From positions 1 through 64,000 of the forward strand of contig CATLIG010000007.1 of the NCBI GenBank assembly GCA_949948985.1: 64,000 bases of DNA. The letters run 5' to 3'. Numbering within the stretch: position 1 is the stretch's first letter; every line of letters starts with the position of its first letter. The notes below the pieces were generated by a model. It did not search any database. It had not been told where the DNA came from and worked only from the letters and a program-made list of their open reading frames with translations. The DNA comes from an uncultured Clostridia bacterium. Lineage in GTDB: Bacteria > Bacillota > Clostridia > Lachnospirales > CAG-274. The translations under genes and the position numbers were made by a program. This document shows positions 52,077 through 60,976 of the stretch, piece after piece.

Positions 52077-53177
52077 TTAATACATATAATTATCTTTATA
52101 ATTCATATACTTGCTTACCATAAGCATAATTTTAAAAATAATAGCGTCATCAAAATTACGAAGGTCAAGACCTGTCATTTTTTGCAGCTTGTCAAGTCTA
52201 TATACAAGAGTATTTCTGTGTATATAAAGCTGCCTTGATGTTTCAGAAACATTAAGATTGTTTTCAAAAAATTTATTTACAGTAACAAGCGTTTCTTCAT
52301 CAAACTGTTCCATTGAAAGACCATGAAGTACCTCGTTAATAAACATTCTGCAAAGAGGAGTCGGAAGCTGATAAATAAGTCTGCCGATTCCAAGCTGTTC
52401 ATAATTAACAATACTTTTGCTTTCCTCAAAAATTTTGCCAACTTCAAGAGCCATTTTAGCCTCTTTGTAGGAAGATGAAATATTTTTAAGGTCAAAAACA
52501 ACCGTTCCTATTGCTATATAAACATTGCTCATAGCCTCTGACGTAAGGGTATCATAAATAGTTTTCGAAATATTCTGAATTTCTTCTTTTTCTTCATCTT
52601 CCTCTTTTTCTTTAAGTTCTTTAACAAGTATAATACTTTTCTCATCAACCGCCGTAACAAAATCCTTGCCTTTAGCCGGGAAAATATTTCTCACAATTTC
52701 GACAACATTTAAATCCTTATCAATCTCAGTTTCAATAAGAAAAACAATTCTTCTCACATTATTCTCAATATGTAATTTTTTAGCTCTGCTGTATATATCC
52801 ACAAGCAACAAATTGTCAAGCAGTAAATTTTTTATAAAATTATCTCTGTCATATCTTTCTTTATACGCCACAAGAAGACTTTGAATTTGAAAAGCTGTTA
52901 TTTTACCTATTCTGTATGTTTCATCATCTTCTCCTTTTGTAAGAACGACATACTCCGTATTTCCGCTGTCAAAAACCTTAAAATAATGATATCCCTGAAC
53001 AAGCTGAGTTTCAGCGGGACTAGCTATAAAAAGTTCTATTCTGTCAATAGTTGAGTTCAATAAATCTTCTTCTGTTGTAGCGATAATCTTTCCTTCTCTT
53101 TCAGCGATACTAAACTCTCTGCGTGTAATATTTTTTAAACCATCAATGGTATTTTGTAAAATCTGATTAGAAATCAT
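52077..53177 (-). CDS. PucR/CdaR family transcriptional regulator
   Basis: The 366-residue product ends in the PucR C-terminal helix-turn-helix (NLNVSETSRQLYIHRNTLVYRLDKLQKMTGLDLRNFDDAI, about 310-350) preceded by a GGDEF-derived-like middle domain (about 160-290). The N-terminal 130 residues are a sensor region without a recognisable ligand motif. ATG 53177 with AAAGGAG is preferred over a longer frame. These regulators usually control carbon or nitrogen use genes; the target here is unknown, and ftsE lies next downstream past a repeat. Confidence 0.88.
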   Translation of the reverse strand: MISNQILQNTIDGLKNITRREFSIAEREGKIIATTEEDLLNSTIDRIELFIASPAETQLVQGYHYFKVFDSGNTEYVVLTKGEDDETYRIGKITAFQIQSLLVAYKERYDRDNFIKNLLLDNLLLVDIYSRAKKLHIENNVRRIVFLIETEIDKDLNVVEIVRNIFPAKGKDFVTAVDEKSIILVKELKEKEEDEEKEEIQNISKTIYDTLTSEAMSNVYIAIGTVVFDLKNISSSYKEAKMALEVGKIFEESKSIVNYEQLGIGRLIYQLPTPLCRMFINEVLHGLSMEQFDEETLVTVNKFFENNLNVSETSRQLYIHRNTLVYRLDKLQKMTGLDLRNFDDAIIFKIMLMVSKYMNYKDNYMY

Positions 53178-53960
53178 AATGTCACTCCTTTTAATCTTCT
53201 GGAAAAACAATTTTCATAACGCTTTTATAAATACATTCAATAAACGTCAATTTGTAGCAACTTATAAAATCAACAAGTTTAAACAATAAAATAATTTATC
53301 GAGTTTAAACATAATTTTATTATTTTGCTATAACTCAAAACAATAAATAATTTCACCAAGTCAGAAATCAGACATAAATTTAATTTCAACTAAAAATACG
53401 GCCATTAAAAATTTAATAAAATTAAAATTATTTTTTAAATTGAAATTTAGTGTAAAATCCGTTTTTAACAAACTAAAAACATATTTTTTGTAATAGACCT
53501 GCCATAATTGATTTTTACTCTGTTAAAACAGCATTTCTCTCACCCTGTCATTACTTTATTGTTTTGATATAAATTACACTTATTTATATTGTACAACAAA
53601 TTTAAAAAAAATAAAAGCCTATTCTGTAAAATACACTAAAATTTTTTTGTGTTTTACAGTAATTCCGGCATGTACCAATTAGCAGAATTTTTATTACAAA
53701 CCAACAACAGGATTTCTTAATATATCAGTTCTATTAAAATTTATTTGTTCATCATTTTATTTGTTCGCTATATTGTAGAAAAAATATTTTATTCAAAATT
53801 TTAGCATAAGACGTTTTTTCTTTTCTCAGTCTGTTCCGGAATTGCCGTAAAATTAAAAACCTTGTGCTTTTTTATAATAAAATGACTTTATTATAAACTA
53901 CTTTTATGATATAATGAATATAAATTTGTTATATCCACTTTTTACAAGGAGGCATAAACT
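53178..53960. other. Intergenic 783 bp with F-type repeats and zapA promoter motif
   Basis: No gene is seen. An F element spans 53253-53332 (TGTAGCAACTT to ATTTTGCTATA), and a second F-like piece lies near 53690-53775. A family A scrap (AGACCTGCCATAATTG) lies near 53510. TGATATAAT at 53907-53915 is an extended -10 motif 45 nt before the ZapA-like gene. Confidence 0.5.
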
Positions 53961-55352
53961 ATGGAAGACAAAAAAAACTATGTTAAAGTAATAATAGATA
54001 GTACTGTATATACGCTTGTCGGTGTGGAAAGTGAAAAGTATATTCAATCAGTTGCGGAATACATAAACGAAAAAATAAATGAGTTAAATAAAGGCACATT
54101 AAATCAGGTAGGATTAAATAAAGCATCTTTAATTGTAACTCTTAATATAGCAGACGACTATTTCAAAGAAAAAGAAAAAAATAAAATCCTTGAGGAAAAA
54201 ACACTAAAAGCGGATAATAAATCTCAAATAAATAATGATTTTTTAATAAAAAAAGATAAAGAAATAGACCAAATGAAAGAAGAACGTCAATCTTTGGAAA
54301 TAAAGATAAATTCATTGACCTCAAAACTTAATGAATTTAAAAATAAATTTGAAAAATCACAAAAAGAGTTATCTCAGACTAAAGAAAACTTTAAAACTTT
54401 AGAAGAAGAAACAGAAAAATCAAAAATAAATTTCGACCTTATAAATGTAGAACTCTCTCAAACTAAATCTAAGCTGCAAGATTCCGAAAATGAGCTCTCT
54501 CAGACTAAGTCCAAGCTGCAAGATTCTGAAAACGAGCTCTCTCAGACTAAGTCCAAGCTGCAAGATTCTGAAAACGAGCTCTCTCAGACTAAGTCTAAGC
54601 TGCAAGATTCCGAAAACGAGCTCTCTCAGACTAAGTCTAAGCTGCAAGATTTTGAAAATGAGCTCTCTCAGACTAAGTCCAAGCTACAAGATTCCGAAAA
54701 CGAACTCTCTCAGACTAAATCCAAGCTGCAAGACTTCGAAAATGAGTTTCCTCAAACTAAATCCAGTATTGAAGCCTTTAAAAATGAGCTCTCTCAGACT
54801 AAATCCAAGCTGCAAGATTCCGAAAATGAACTCTCTCAGACTAAATCCAAGCTGCAAGGTTCCGAAAACGAGCTCTCTCAGACTAAATCCAAGCTGCAAG
54901 ATTCCGAAAATGAGCTCTCTCAGACTAAGTCTAAGTTGCAAGATTCCGAAAACGAGCTCTCTCAGACTAAGTCTAAGCTGCAAGATTCCGAAAACGAGCT
55001 CTCTCAGACTAAATCCAAGCTGCAAGATTTCGAAAATGAGTTTCCTCAAACTAAATCCAGTATTGAAGCCTTTAAAAATGAGCTCTCTCAGACTAAATCC
55101 AAGCTGCAAGATTCCGAAAACGAGCTCTCTCAGACTAAGTCCAAGCTGCAAGATTCTGAAAATGAGCTCTCTCAAACCAAATCCAAGCTGCAAAATTCCG
55201 AAAACGAGCTCTCCCAGACTAAATCCAAGCTGCAAGATTCTGAAAATGAGCTCTCTCAGATTAAATCAGAATTAAAAACTACCAAAAACGAATTAATAAC
55301 CGCTAAAAATGAATTAGCCGATTTTATAGACAACTTTGACAATAATAAATAA
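53961..55352 (+). CDS. ZapA-like cell division protein with 20-unit coiled-coil repeat array
   Basis: Residues 1-75 match ZapA: KNYVKVIIDSTVYTLVGVES, then EYINEKINELN and LNIADDYFKEKEK. ZapA normally ends near 90-150 residues and bundles FtsZ. Here 463 residues are encoded: a charged coiled coil (about 75-160), then a perfect-register array of 14-residue units ELSQTKSKLQDSEN (about 164-443) and a polar tail. Fourteen residues equal two heptads, so a long rigid rod is expected. GGAGG precedes the ATG. The next gene encodes a U32 protein, the usual neighbour of zapA in clostridia. Confidence 0.85.
   Translation: MEDKKNYVKVIIDSTVYTLVGVESEKYIQSVAEYINEKINELNKGTLNQVGLNKASLIVTLNIADDYFKEKEKNKILEEKTLKADNKSQINNDFLIKKDKEIDQMKEERQSLEIKINSLTSKLNEFKNKFEKSQKELSQTKENFKTLEEETEKSKINFDLINVELSQTKSKLQDSENELSQTKSKLQDSENELSQTKSKLQDSENELSQTKSKLQDSENELSQTKSKLQDFENELSQTKSKLQDSENELSQTKSKLQDFENEFPQTKSSIEAFKNELSQTKSKLQDSENELSQTKSKLQGSENELSQTKSKLQDSENELSQTKSKLQDSENELSQTKSKLQDSENELSQTKSKLQDFENEFPQTKSSIEAFKNELSQTKSKLQDSENELSQTKSKLQDSENELSQTKSKLQNSENELSQTKSKLQDSENELSQIKSELKTTKNELITAKNELADFIDNFDNNK
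54450..55289 (+). repeat. 42-bp tandem repeat array (20 units) inside the ZapA-like gene
   Basis: Twenty consecutive 42-bp units of the type GAGCTCTCTCAGACTAAGTC run without frame loss. Units 8 (from 54744) and 15 (from 55038) carry the same variant EFPQTKSSIEAFKN, exactly seven units or 294 bp apart, showing a higher-order duplication. Other frames and the opposite strand are open here only because the period is a multiple of three. Confidence 0.92.
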
Positions 55353-55401
55353 TATATCTGTTTAGATTTTAAAACATTTTAAAATGAAATAAGGTGATAT
55401 T

Positions 55402-57798
55402 TTGAAAATAAACACTCCGCCTGAACTGCTTTCCCCCGCCGGTACAAAGGAAAGTGTATACTCCGCTGTAAATAATGGATGTAATGCGGTTTATCTTGGA
55501 GGTAAAAAATTCAGTGCCAGAAAATATGCTGCAAACTTTTCCGATGACGAGCTTATTGAGATAATAGATTTTTGTCATATAAGAAATGTAAAAGTTTTTA
55601 TAACCATTAATACTCTTTATAAGAATTCAGAAATAAACGAGCTTCTTGAATTTGTTTCAAAAATGTTCTATGCTGGAGCTGATGCCTTTATAATACAGGA
55701 TTTAGGAATATTTAGTATTTTAAAATCAAGTTTCCCTTCAATAAAACTTCACGCCAGTACACAAATGACAGCGCATAATATCGATACTGTAAATTTTTTG
55801 GACAAGCTCGGTTTTTCAAGAATTGTGTTAAGCCGTGAACTTTCACTTGATGAAATATCTGACATATGTGAAAAAACTTCTTCAGAAATAGAGGTTTTTA
55901 TTCATGGAGCACTATGTGTAAGCTATTCAGGAAGATGCCTTATGAGCAGCTTTATAGGCGACAGAAGCGGAAACAGAGGTCAATGCGCTCAGCCATGCCG
56001 TTTAAAGTATTCTCTTTATAAGGATAATATGAAAATTAAAGAAGATTACCTTTTAAGTCCAAAAGACATAATGACATTAAATTTAATTGATAGCCTCGTT
56101 AAATGTGGTATAAGCTCTTTTAAAATTGAAGGGCGGATGAAAAGTCCCGAATACGTTGCGCAAGTTACAAAAATATACAGAAAATACATTGACTTTTCTA
56201 TAGAAAATAATTTCAGCAATTATTCAGATGAAGATATAAAAAATTTAACTCAGATATTCAACCGAGGAGGAAGCTTTTCAACCGGATATATGAAAAACTG
56301 GGCCGGAACGGAAATGATAAGTCCATCTCCCAAAAGCAGCGGAATAAAAATAGGAATTGTAAAAAGCTACAACAGAGAATCAGAAAAAGCCATAATATAT
56401 CTTTACGATAACATAGTTCCAGGCGACGGAATAGAAATATGGACAAATACTGAACCTCACGTTGGTGCGGGAATTTCAAAAACCGCAAAAAAAAATGATA
56501 CAATATCATTAAAAATAAAAGGCAATATAAAAAAAGGAAACTATGTATATAAATCCTTTGATAAAATATTAAATGATGAACTAAAAAAAGAATATAAAAA
56601 AGACGTAAGAAAAACTGAGATTTACGCCTATGTAACAGCAAAAACAAATATGCCGTTAAAATTAAAACTATGTTTTAATAATATAACCGTTGAAACAAGC
56701 GGAGCTATTGTCAGTCCCGCCGAAAAAACTCCCATAACAAAAGAAGAACTTGTAAAACGTCTTTCCAAAACAGGAAACACGCCATATAAATTAAATTTTA
56801 AAAAGATAGTCTGTGATGACAATATTTATATACCCATAAGCAATATAAATTCATTAAAAAGAGAATCTCTTTTATCTCTTGAGAAAGAAATAATCATTCA
56901 GTATAAAAAAGAAAATATAGATGTGGTATACTTTCCCAAAAAGCAAATTCTTCCTGAAAACAAATATATAACTGTTCATCTTAACACAGAAGAACAATTC
57001 TATTGCGCTTTAAATCACAATATAAAAAGAATTTACTTTGAGTTTAACGACATACTAATTAAAAATTATAAAACATATATAGAGCTTTCTCATAAAAATA
57101 ATATAGAGTTTTTTATTTGTTTTCCAAAAATATACAGAAAACCATTTTTTAAATCATTTAAACAAGCACTTAAATCTTTTGAGGAAAGTGATGCCGATGG
57201 TTACCTTTTAAGAAATTTAAGCAATATAAAAACAAAAAAGAAGCTTGCCGCCGACTACACGCTCAATATATTCAACAGCGCAAGCGTCTCTTTCGCTCTG
57301 TCTTGTTTTGATGAGATTACTCTTTCACCTGAACTTACACTGTCAGAACTTAAAGAAACAGCGATGGATAATACTGAAATTTTTGTATACGGCAAGCTTA
57401 CATTAATGACTACACATCAATGTCCTGCCGGTCTTTATGACGCTGAAAAAAAATCGGGTCAATTCTGTTCTTTAAAAGGCAATAAACACAATTATTATTT
57501 AAAAGACCGTTTAGGTGTTTGCTTTCCCATACAAACAGACTGTATTTCCTGTACCTCATATATATTAAGCAGCGCACCTATATGCCTTTTAGACAGATTT
57601 AATGAAATAACACCTATCCCCGCTAAATATTTTAGAATTACCCTTACCAATGAAAATGTTAAAATAAGTGACGATATACTTTATTCTCATATAAAACTTT
57701 TATCAGGAAAAAAAACTGACTCCCGTATAAAAGATACAATAGCAAATATAAAAGAAAACGGATTTACGGAAGGTCACTTTTTTAAAAGAGTTTTATAA
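55402..57798 (+). CDS. U32 family peptidase-like protein (RlhA/YrrO type)
   Basis: The 798-residue product carries the U32 signature EVFIHGALCVSYSGRCLMSS near residues 164-183, with further cysteines in RGQCAQPCRLKYSLY and FKIEGRMKSPEYV. A second half with DUF3656-like and U32-like segments has late cysteines (TTHQCPAG, GQFCSL). The long two-part form is related to RlhA, which hydroxylates 23S rRNA, so a role in RNA modification is as likely as peptidase activity. Start is TTG 55402 with AAGGTGAT upstream, 49 nt after the ZapA-like gene. Confidence 0.88.
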   Translation: MKINTPPELLSPAGTKESVYSAVNNGCNAVYLGGKKFSARKYAANFSDDELIEIIDFCHIRNVKVFITINTLYKNSEINELLEFVSKMFYAGADAFIIQDLGIFSILKSSFPSIKLHASTQMTAHNIDTVNFLDKLGFSRIVLSRELSLDEISDICEKTSSEIEVFIHGALCVSYSGRCLMSSFIGDRSGNRGQCAQPCRLKYSLYKDNMKIKEDYLLSPKDIMTLNLIDSLVKCGISSFKIEGRMKSPEYVAQVTKIYRKYIDFSIENNFSNYSDEDIKNLTQIFNRGGSFSTGYMKNWAGTEMISPSPKSSGIKIGIVKSYNRESEKAIIYLYDNIVPGDGIEIWTNTEPHVGAGISKTAKKNDTISLKIKGNIKKGNYVYKSFDKILNDELKKEYKKDVRKTEIYAYVTAKTNMPLKLKLCFNNITVETSGAIVSPAEKTPITKEELVKRLSKTGNTPYKLNFKKIVCDDNIYIPISNINSLKRESLLSLEKEIIIQYKKENIDVVYFPKKQILPENKYITVHLNTEEQFYCALNHNIKRIYFEFNDILIKNYKTYIELSHKNNIEFFICFPKIYRKPFFKSFKQALKSFEESDADGYLLRNLSNIKTKKKLAADYTLNIFNSASVSFALSCFDEITLSPELTLSELKETAMDNTEIFVYGKLTLMTTHQCPAGLYDAEKKSGQFCSLKGNKHNYYLKDRLGVCFPIQTDCISCTSYILSSAPICLLDRFNEITPIPAKYFRITLTNENVKISDDILYSHIKLLSGKKTDSRIKDTIANIKENGFTEGHFFKRVL

Positions 57799-57805
57799 AA
57801 ATAAT

Positions 57806-57979
57806 AGACTTCTTTTGAAACTGTGTCATCACAGCAATTCCAAAAAAAAGAAAAAATATTTTTTCAACGTTTCATAGAAAGTCATTTTGATTTTTAAATA
57901 CCGAAAGCGTTAAAAATTATTGAATAAAATACCTTTTTCCAACCTCTCCGGAATTGCTGTAAAGTTTCAGAAGAAATCT
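57806..57979. repeat. Family C element downstream of the U32 gene
   Basis: A 174-bp element with AGACTTCTTTTGAAAC and GTTTCAGAAGAAATCT ends. Inner arms ACAGCAATTCC and GGAATTGCTGT form a second inverted pair. The rest of the 57799-58157 gap has no gene; AATCAGCGTTTTTTAGATTT lies just before the next start. Confidence 0.6.
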
Positions 57980-58157
57980 GATAACTGATTTATAGAAAAC
58001 ATAATATAACAGTAGTCGGTTAGAGAAATTATTTTTAAAGCATTTGATTGTTTCTCACCCGTTTTTATAAAATGTTATAATGGTATAAAAAATAATTTTA
58101 CAAAAAAATCCGCGACTCACTGCAATCAGCGTTTTTTAGATTTTCGGAGTGATTTTT

Positions 58158-59510
58158 ATGTATGAACTCATAATACTTTTAAGTAAATATTTATTTTTGT
58201 TTTATATGATATTTTTCATATGGCAAAATATAAAAATGATTTTAACCAAAAAAGAAATATTCCATTTTAATCAAAAAAAATGTGTATTCCATCAATATAT
58301 AATACTTATACTTTTTCATATAAACGCGTTCCTTATATTAGCTTTTGACAGCGAAACCACTTCTTTTGAACCAGAAACAATGCTTGTATGTCTTTTTGGA
58401 ATAATTTTATTTACAATAGCCAATATGGTTTTAAGGCTGACTTATCCAAACTCTGACAGACTAATATGGAACAGTATATTATTTTTATGCGATATGGGAC
58501 TTGTTATGTTACAAAGATTAAAACCCGAACTTGCGCAAAGACAGTTATTGTGGTTATTTTCAGGATTTTTAATAGTATTTTTAATGCCATTTGCTCTTAA
58601 TTTTATAAAAGATTTGTCAAAACTTAAATATTTATGCCTTTTACTTTCAATAACAATGCTATTAATGACATTTTTTTTCGGAGATACAGAAGGAGGAGCT
58701 AAAAACTGGCTTACAATAAAAAATCTGACATTTCAGCCCTCTGAAATCATAAAACTTCTTTTTATAATGTATCTTGTCGCTGAACTCGCAAAACCAAAAC
58801 TGAAACTTATAAGCATAATAGTACCTACCTTTTTAAGCGGTGTTGTAATTCTTTTTCTAGTATTTCAAAAAGACCTTGGCAGTGCATTAATATTTTTTAT
58901 AACATATATGGTTGTAATATATATCACAACTTCCAGCAACCTGATTTTACTTTTAGGTATTTTAACGTCAGCGGTAAGCTCTTTCGCCGCGTATAAAATC
59001 TTTGACCATATAAAAATAAGAGTCGCAACATGGATAAATCCGTGGCAAGACATAAATAACAGCGGCTATCAAATAACGCAGTCCCTTTTTGCTATTGGAA
59101 CCTATGGTTTTTTCGGTTCTGGATTAAAAAAGGGACTTCCTACAGCAATACCTATTGTAGAACGTGATTTTATATTTTCAGCTATATGCGAGGAATTCGG
59201 GATTATTTTTGCAATAGGTATAATTTTAATATTTATCACAATTTTTTATTCCTGTATAAAAATAGCCCTCGTATCAAGAAACAGATATTTAAGCGTACTT
59301 GTATCCGCTCTTACCTGCCTTATGTGTTTCCAGACATTTTTAATTATAGGCGGAGTAATAAAATTAATACCTCTTACAGGCGTTACGCTTCCGTTTATGA
59401 GCTACGGCGGAACATCAATGATTATGTGTTTTATAATTTTTGGAATAATACAATGGATAAGTACTTTAAATGAACGCACGTACCAGTGTCAAAACAAAAA
59501 AAGACGGTGA
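58158..59510 (+). CDS. SEDS family glycosyltransferase FtsW/RodA/SpoVE
   Basis: The 450-residue polytopic protein has about ten membrane helices. SEDS motifs include GGAKNWLTIKNLTFQPSEIIKL near residues 180-200, with the lipid II-site Asp region FQKDLGSALIFF near 240, and VTLPFMSYGGTSMIMCFIIFG near the C-terminus. It polymerises glycan strands from lipid II. ATG 58158 has GGAG 8 nt upstream; a GTG at 58149 lies too close to it. The partner PBP is the next gene, as in RodA-PbpA pairs; FtsW, RodA and SpoVE cannot be told apart here. Confidence 0.93.
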   Translation: MYELIILLSKYLFLFYMIFFIWQNIKMILTKKEIFHFNQKKCVFHQYIILILFHINAFLILAFDSETTSFEPETMLVCLFGIILFTIANMVLRLTYPNSDRLIWNSILFLCDMGLVMLQRLKPELAQRQLLWLFSGFLIVFLMPFALNFIKDLSKLKYLCLLLSITMLLMTFFFGDTEGGAKNWLTIKNLTFQPSEIIKLLFIMYLVAELAKPKLKLISIIVPTFLSGVVILFLVFQKDLGSALIFFITYMVVIYITTSSNLILLLGILTSAVSSFAAYKIFDHIKIRVATWINPWQDINNSGYQITQSLFAIGTYGFFGSGLKKGLPTAIPIVERDFIFSAICEEFGIIFAIGIILIFITIFYSCIKIALVSRNRYLSVLVSALTCLMCFQTFLIIGGVIKLIPLTGVTLPFMSYGGTSMIMCFIIFGIIQWISTLNERTYQCQNKKRR

Positions 59511-59515
59511 TAAAG

Positions 59516-60898
59516 ATGAAAAAAAATATGAAGAGAGTATTCTTTTTTTATTCGCTTTTGTTTATTCTGATAATAGCACATTTGCTGTATCTTATAATAT
59601 TTGAGAAAGAAACCTCAATAAACTCATATAATCCTCGGTTAAATATGATTGACAACAGTATAAAAAGAGGTATAATATTTGACACAAATGGGACAACTCT
59701 TGCTGAAACTGTAACCTCCGGAGGAAGTATAAAACGTGAGTATTATTATCCTGAAGAATTTTGTCATATAATAGGCTATATGCCAAAAGGCAAATCAGGT
59801 TTGGAGGCAAAAAGCAATTTCACATTACAAGAGCTTGATAATGAACTTCTTCAAAGAGCAAACGCCATTTTTTCAGAAGAAAACATACCTAGAGGAAATA
59901 ATATTTTCATTACAATAGACAGTAACCTTCAGCATTATATATATGAAAAACTCGGAAGGTCAAAAGGCGCTGTTGTTGTAATGGAGCCAAAAACAGGCAA
60001 AATATTATCAATGGTATCCTATCCGTCTTTTAATCCAATCGAAATAGAAAGAGATTGGGACAAATTAAAAGACGATGATAAAAACAGTCCTCTCTTAAAC
60101 AGAGCTACTCAAGGACTATATCCGCCCGGTTCAACATTTAAAATATTAACAGCAGGAGCGGAAATAGAAACAAATCCCAATTACAGCGATTTTTCATATA
60201 CCTGCAAAGGAGAAGATTTTTTTGACAGAAAAAAAATCCGGTGTTTTAACTCAACAGTTCACGGAAAAGTTGATATTTATAGTGCTTTAGAACATTCATG
60301 CAATACATTTTTTGCTACAATCGGACAAAAAATCGGAAGTAATATATTATCGCTGTATGCACAAAAAGCAATGTTCAACACTCCTCTTGAATTTACTCTT
60401 GAATATAATAAAAGCTCTTTCACGCTTTCCAATGACTCAAAACCAACAGAAGTAGTAGAAACAGCAATCGGTCAAGGAAAAACCCTTGTTTCTCCTCTTC
60501 ATATGGCAATGATAACATCAGCCGTCGCTAATAAAGGTATAATGATGAAACCATATATAATAGACCGTATTGAATCTTATTCACGAGAACCTTTAAAAAC
60601 AACTGTACCAACAGAAATGTCTGTTCTTTTTTCTGAGCAAACATCAATAAAGCTTACTGAAATGATGAAAAAAGTAGTCGACTCAGGAACCGGAGCGGAA
60701 GCTAAAATAAAAGGAATTACTATTGCCGGTAAAACAGGCACAGCCGAAACACCGTCAGGAGCGGACCACGCTTGGTTTACGGCATTCGCTCCTGCCGAAG
60801 ACCCCAAAATCGCCGTAACCGTACTTCTTGAAAATGCCGGAAATGGTAGTGAAGCAATTCCTATCACACGAGATATCATCGAATATATTTTGAAATAA
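59516..60898 (+). CDS. Class B penicillin-binding protein (PbpA-type transpeptidase)
   Basis: The 460-residue product has an N-terminal membrane anchor (about 8-27), a short dimerisation domain (IKRGIIFDTNGTTLAE), and a transpeptidase domain with active-site PPGSTFKIL (SxxK near 207), EHSCNTFF (SxN near 265) and AGKTGTAET (KTG near 412). It crosslinks the glycan made by the adjacent SEDS protein. ATG 59516 uses GGTGA, which overlaps the stop of the SEDS gene, so they are coupled. At 460 residues it resembles the compact PbpA form. Confidence 0.93.
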   Translation: MKKNMKRVFFFYSLLFILIIAHLLYLIIFEKETSINSYNPRLNMIDNSIKRGIIFDTNGTTLAETVTSGGSIKREYYYPEEFCHIIGYMPKGKSGLEAKSNFTLQELDNELLQRANAIFSEENIPRGNNIFITIDSNLQHYIYEKLGRSKGAVVVMEPKTGKILSMVSYPSFNPIEIERDWDKLKDDDKNSPLLNRATQGLYPPGSTFKILTAGAEIETNPNYSDFSYTCKGEDFFDRKKIRCFNSTVHGKVDIYSALEHSCNTFFATIGQKIGSNILSLYAQKAMFNTPLEFTLEYNKSSFTLSNDSKPTEVVETAIGQGKTLVSPLHMAMITSAVANKGIMMKPYIIDRIESYSREPLKTTVPTEMSVLFSEQTSIKLTEMMKKVVDSGTGAEAKIKGITIAGKTGTAETPSGADHAWFTAFAPAEDPKIAVTVLLENAGNGSEAIPITRDIIEYILK

Positions 60899-60921
60899 AA
60901 GATTTTTATTTGAATTTCCTT

Positions 60922-60969
60922 AAAAAAAGTCCGTATCTGTCTTTTAAAAAACAGATACGGACTTTTTTT
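60922..60969. terminator. Bidirectional terminator between PBP and kinase genes
   Basis: Perfect 19-bp arms at 60922-60940 and 60951-60969 (AAAAAAAGTCCGTATCTGT and complement) with a 10-nt loop. T runs in both directions serve the PBP gene on plus and the histidine kinase gene on minus. Confidence 0.88.
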
Positions 60970-60976
60970 AGTTCCT

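Noticed and set aside
54490-55275. Long open frames on plus (second frame) and on minus across the ZapA-like repeat array
   Set aside because: They are open only because a 42-bp period, a multiple of three, keeps every frame free of stops. No ribosome site or sensible protein is present.
54450-55289. Possible CRISPR array because of regular repeats
   Set aside because: Units are contiguous with no spacers and encode a regular protein; no cas gene is near.
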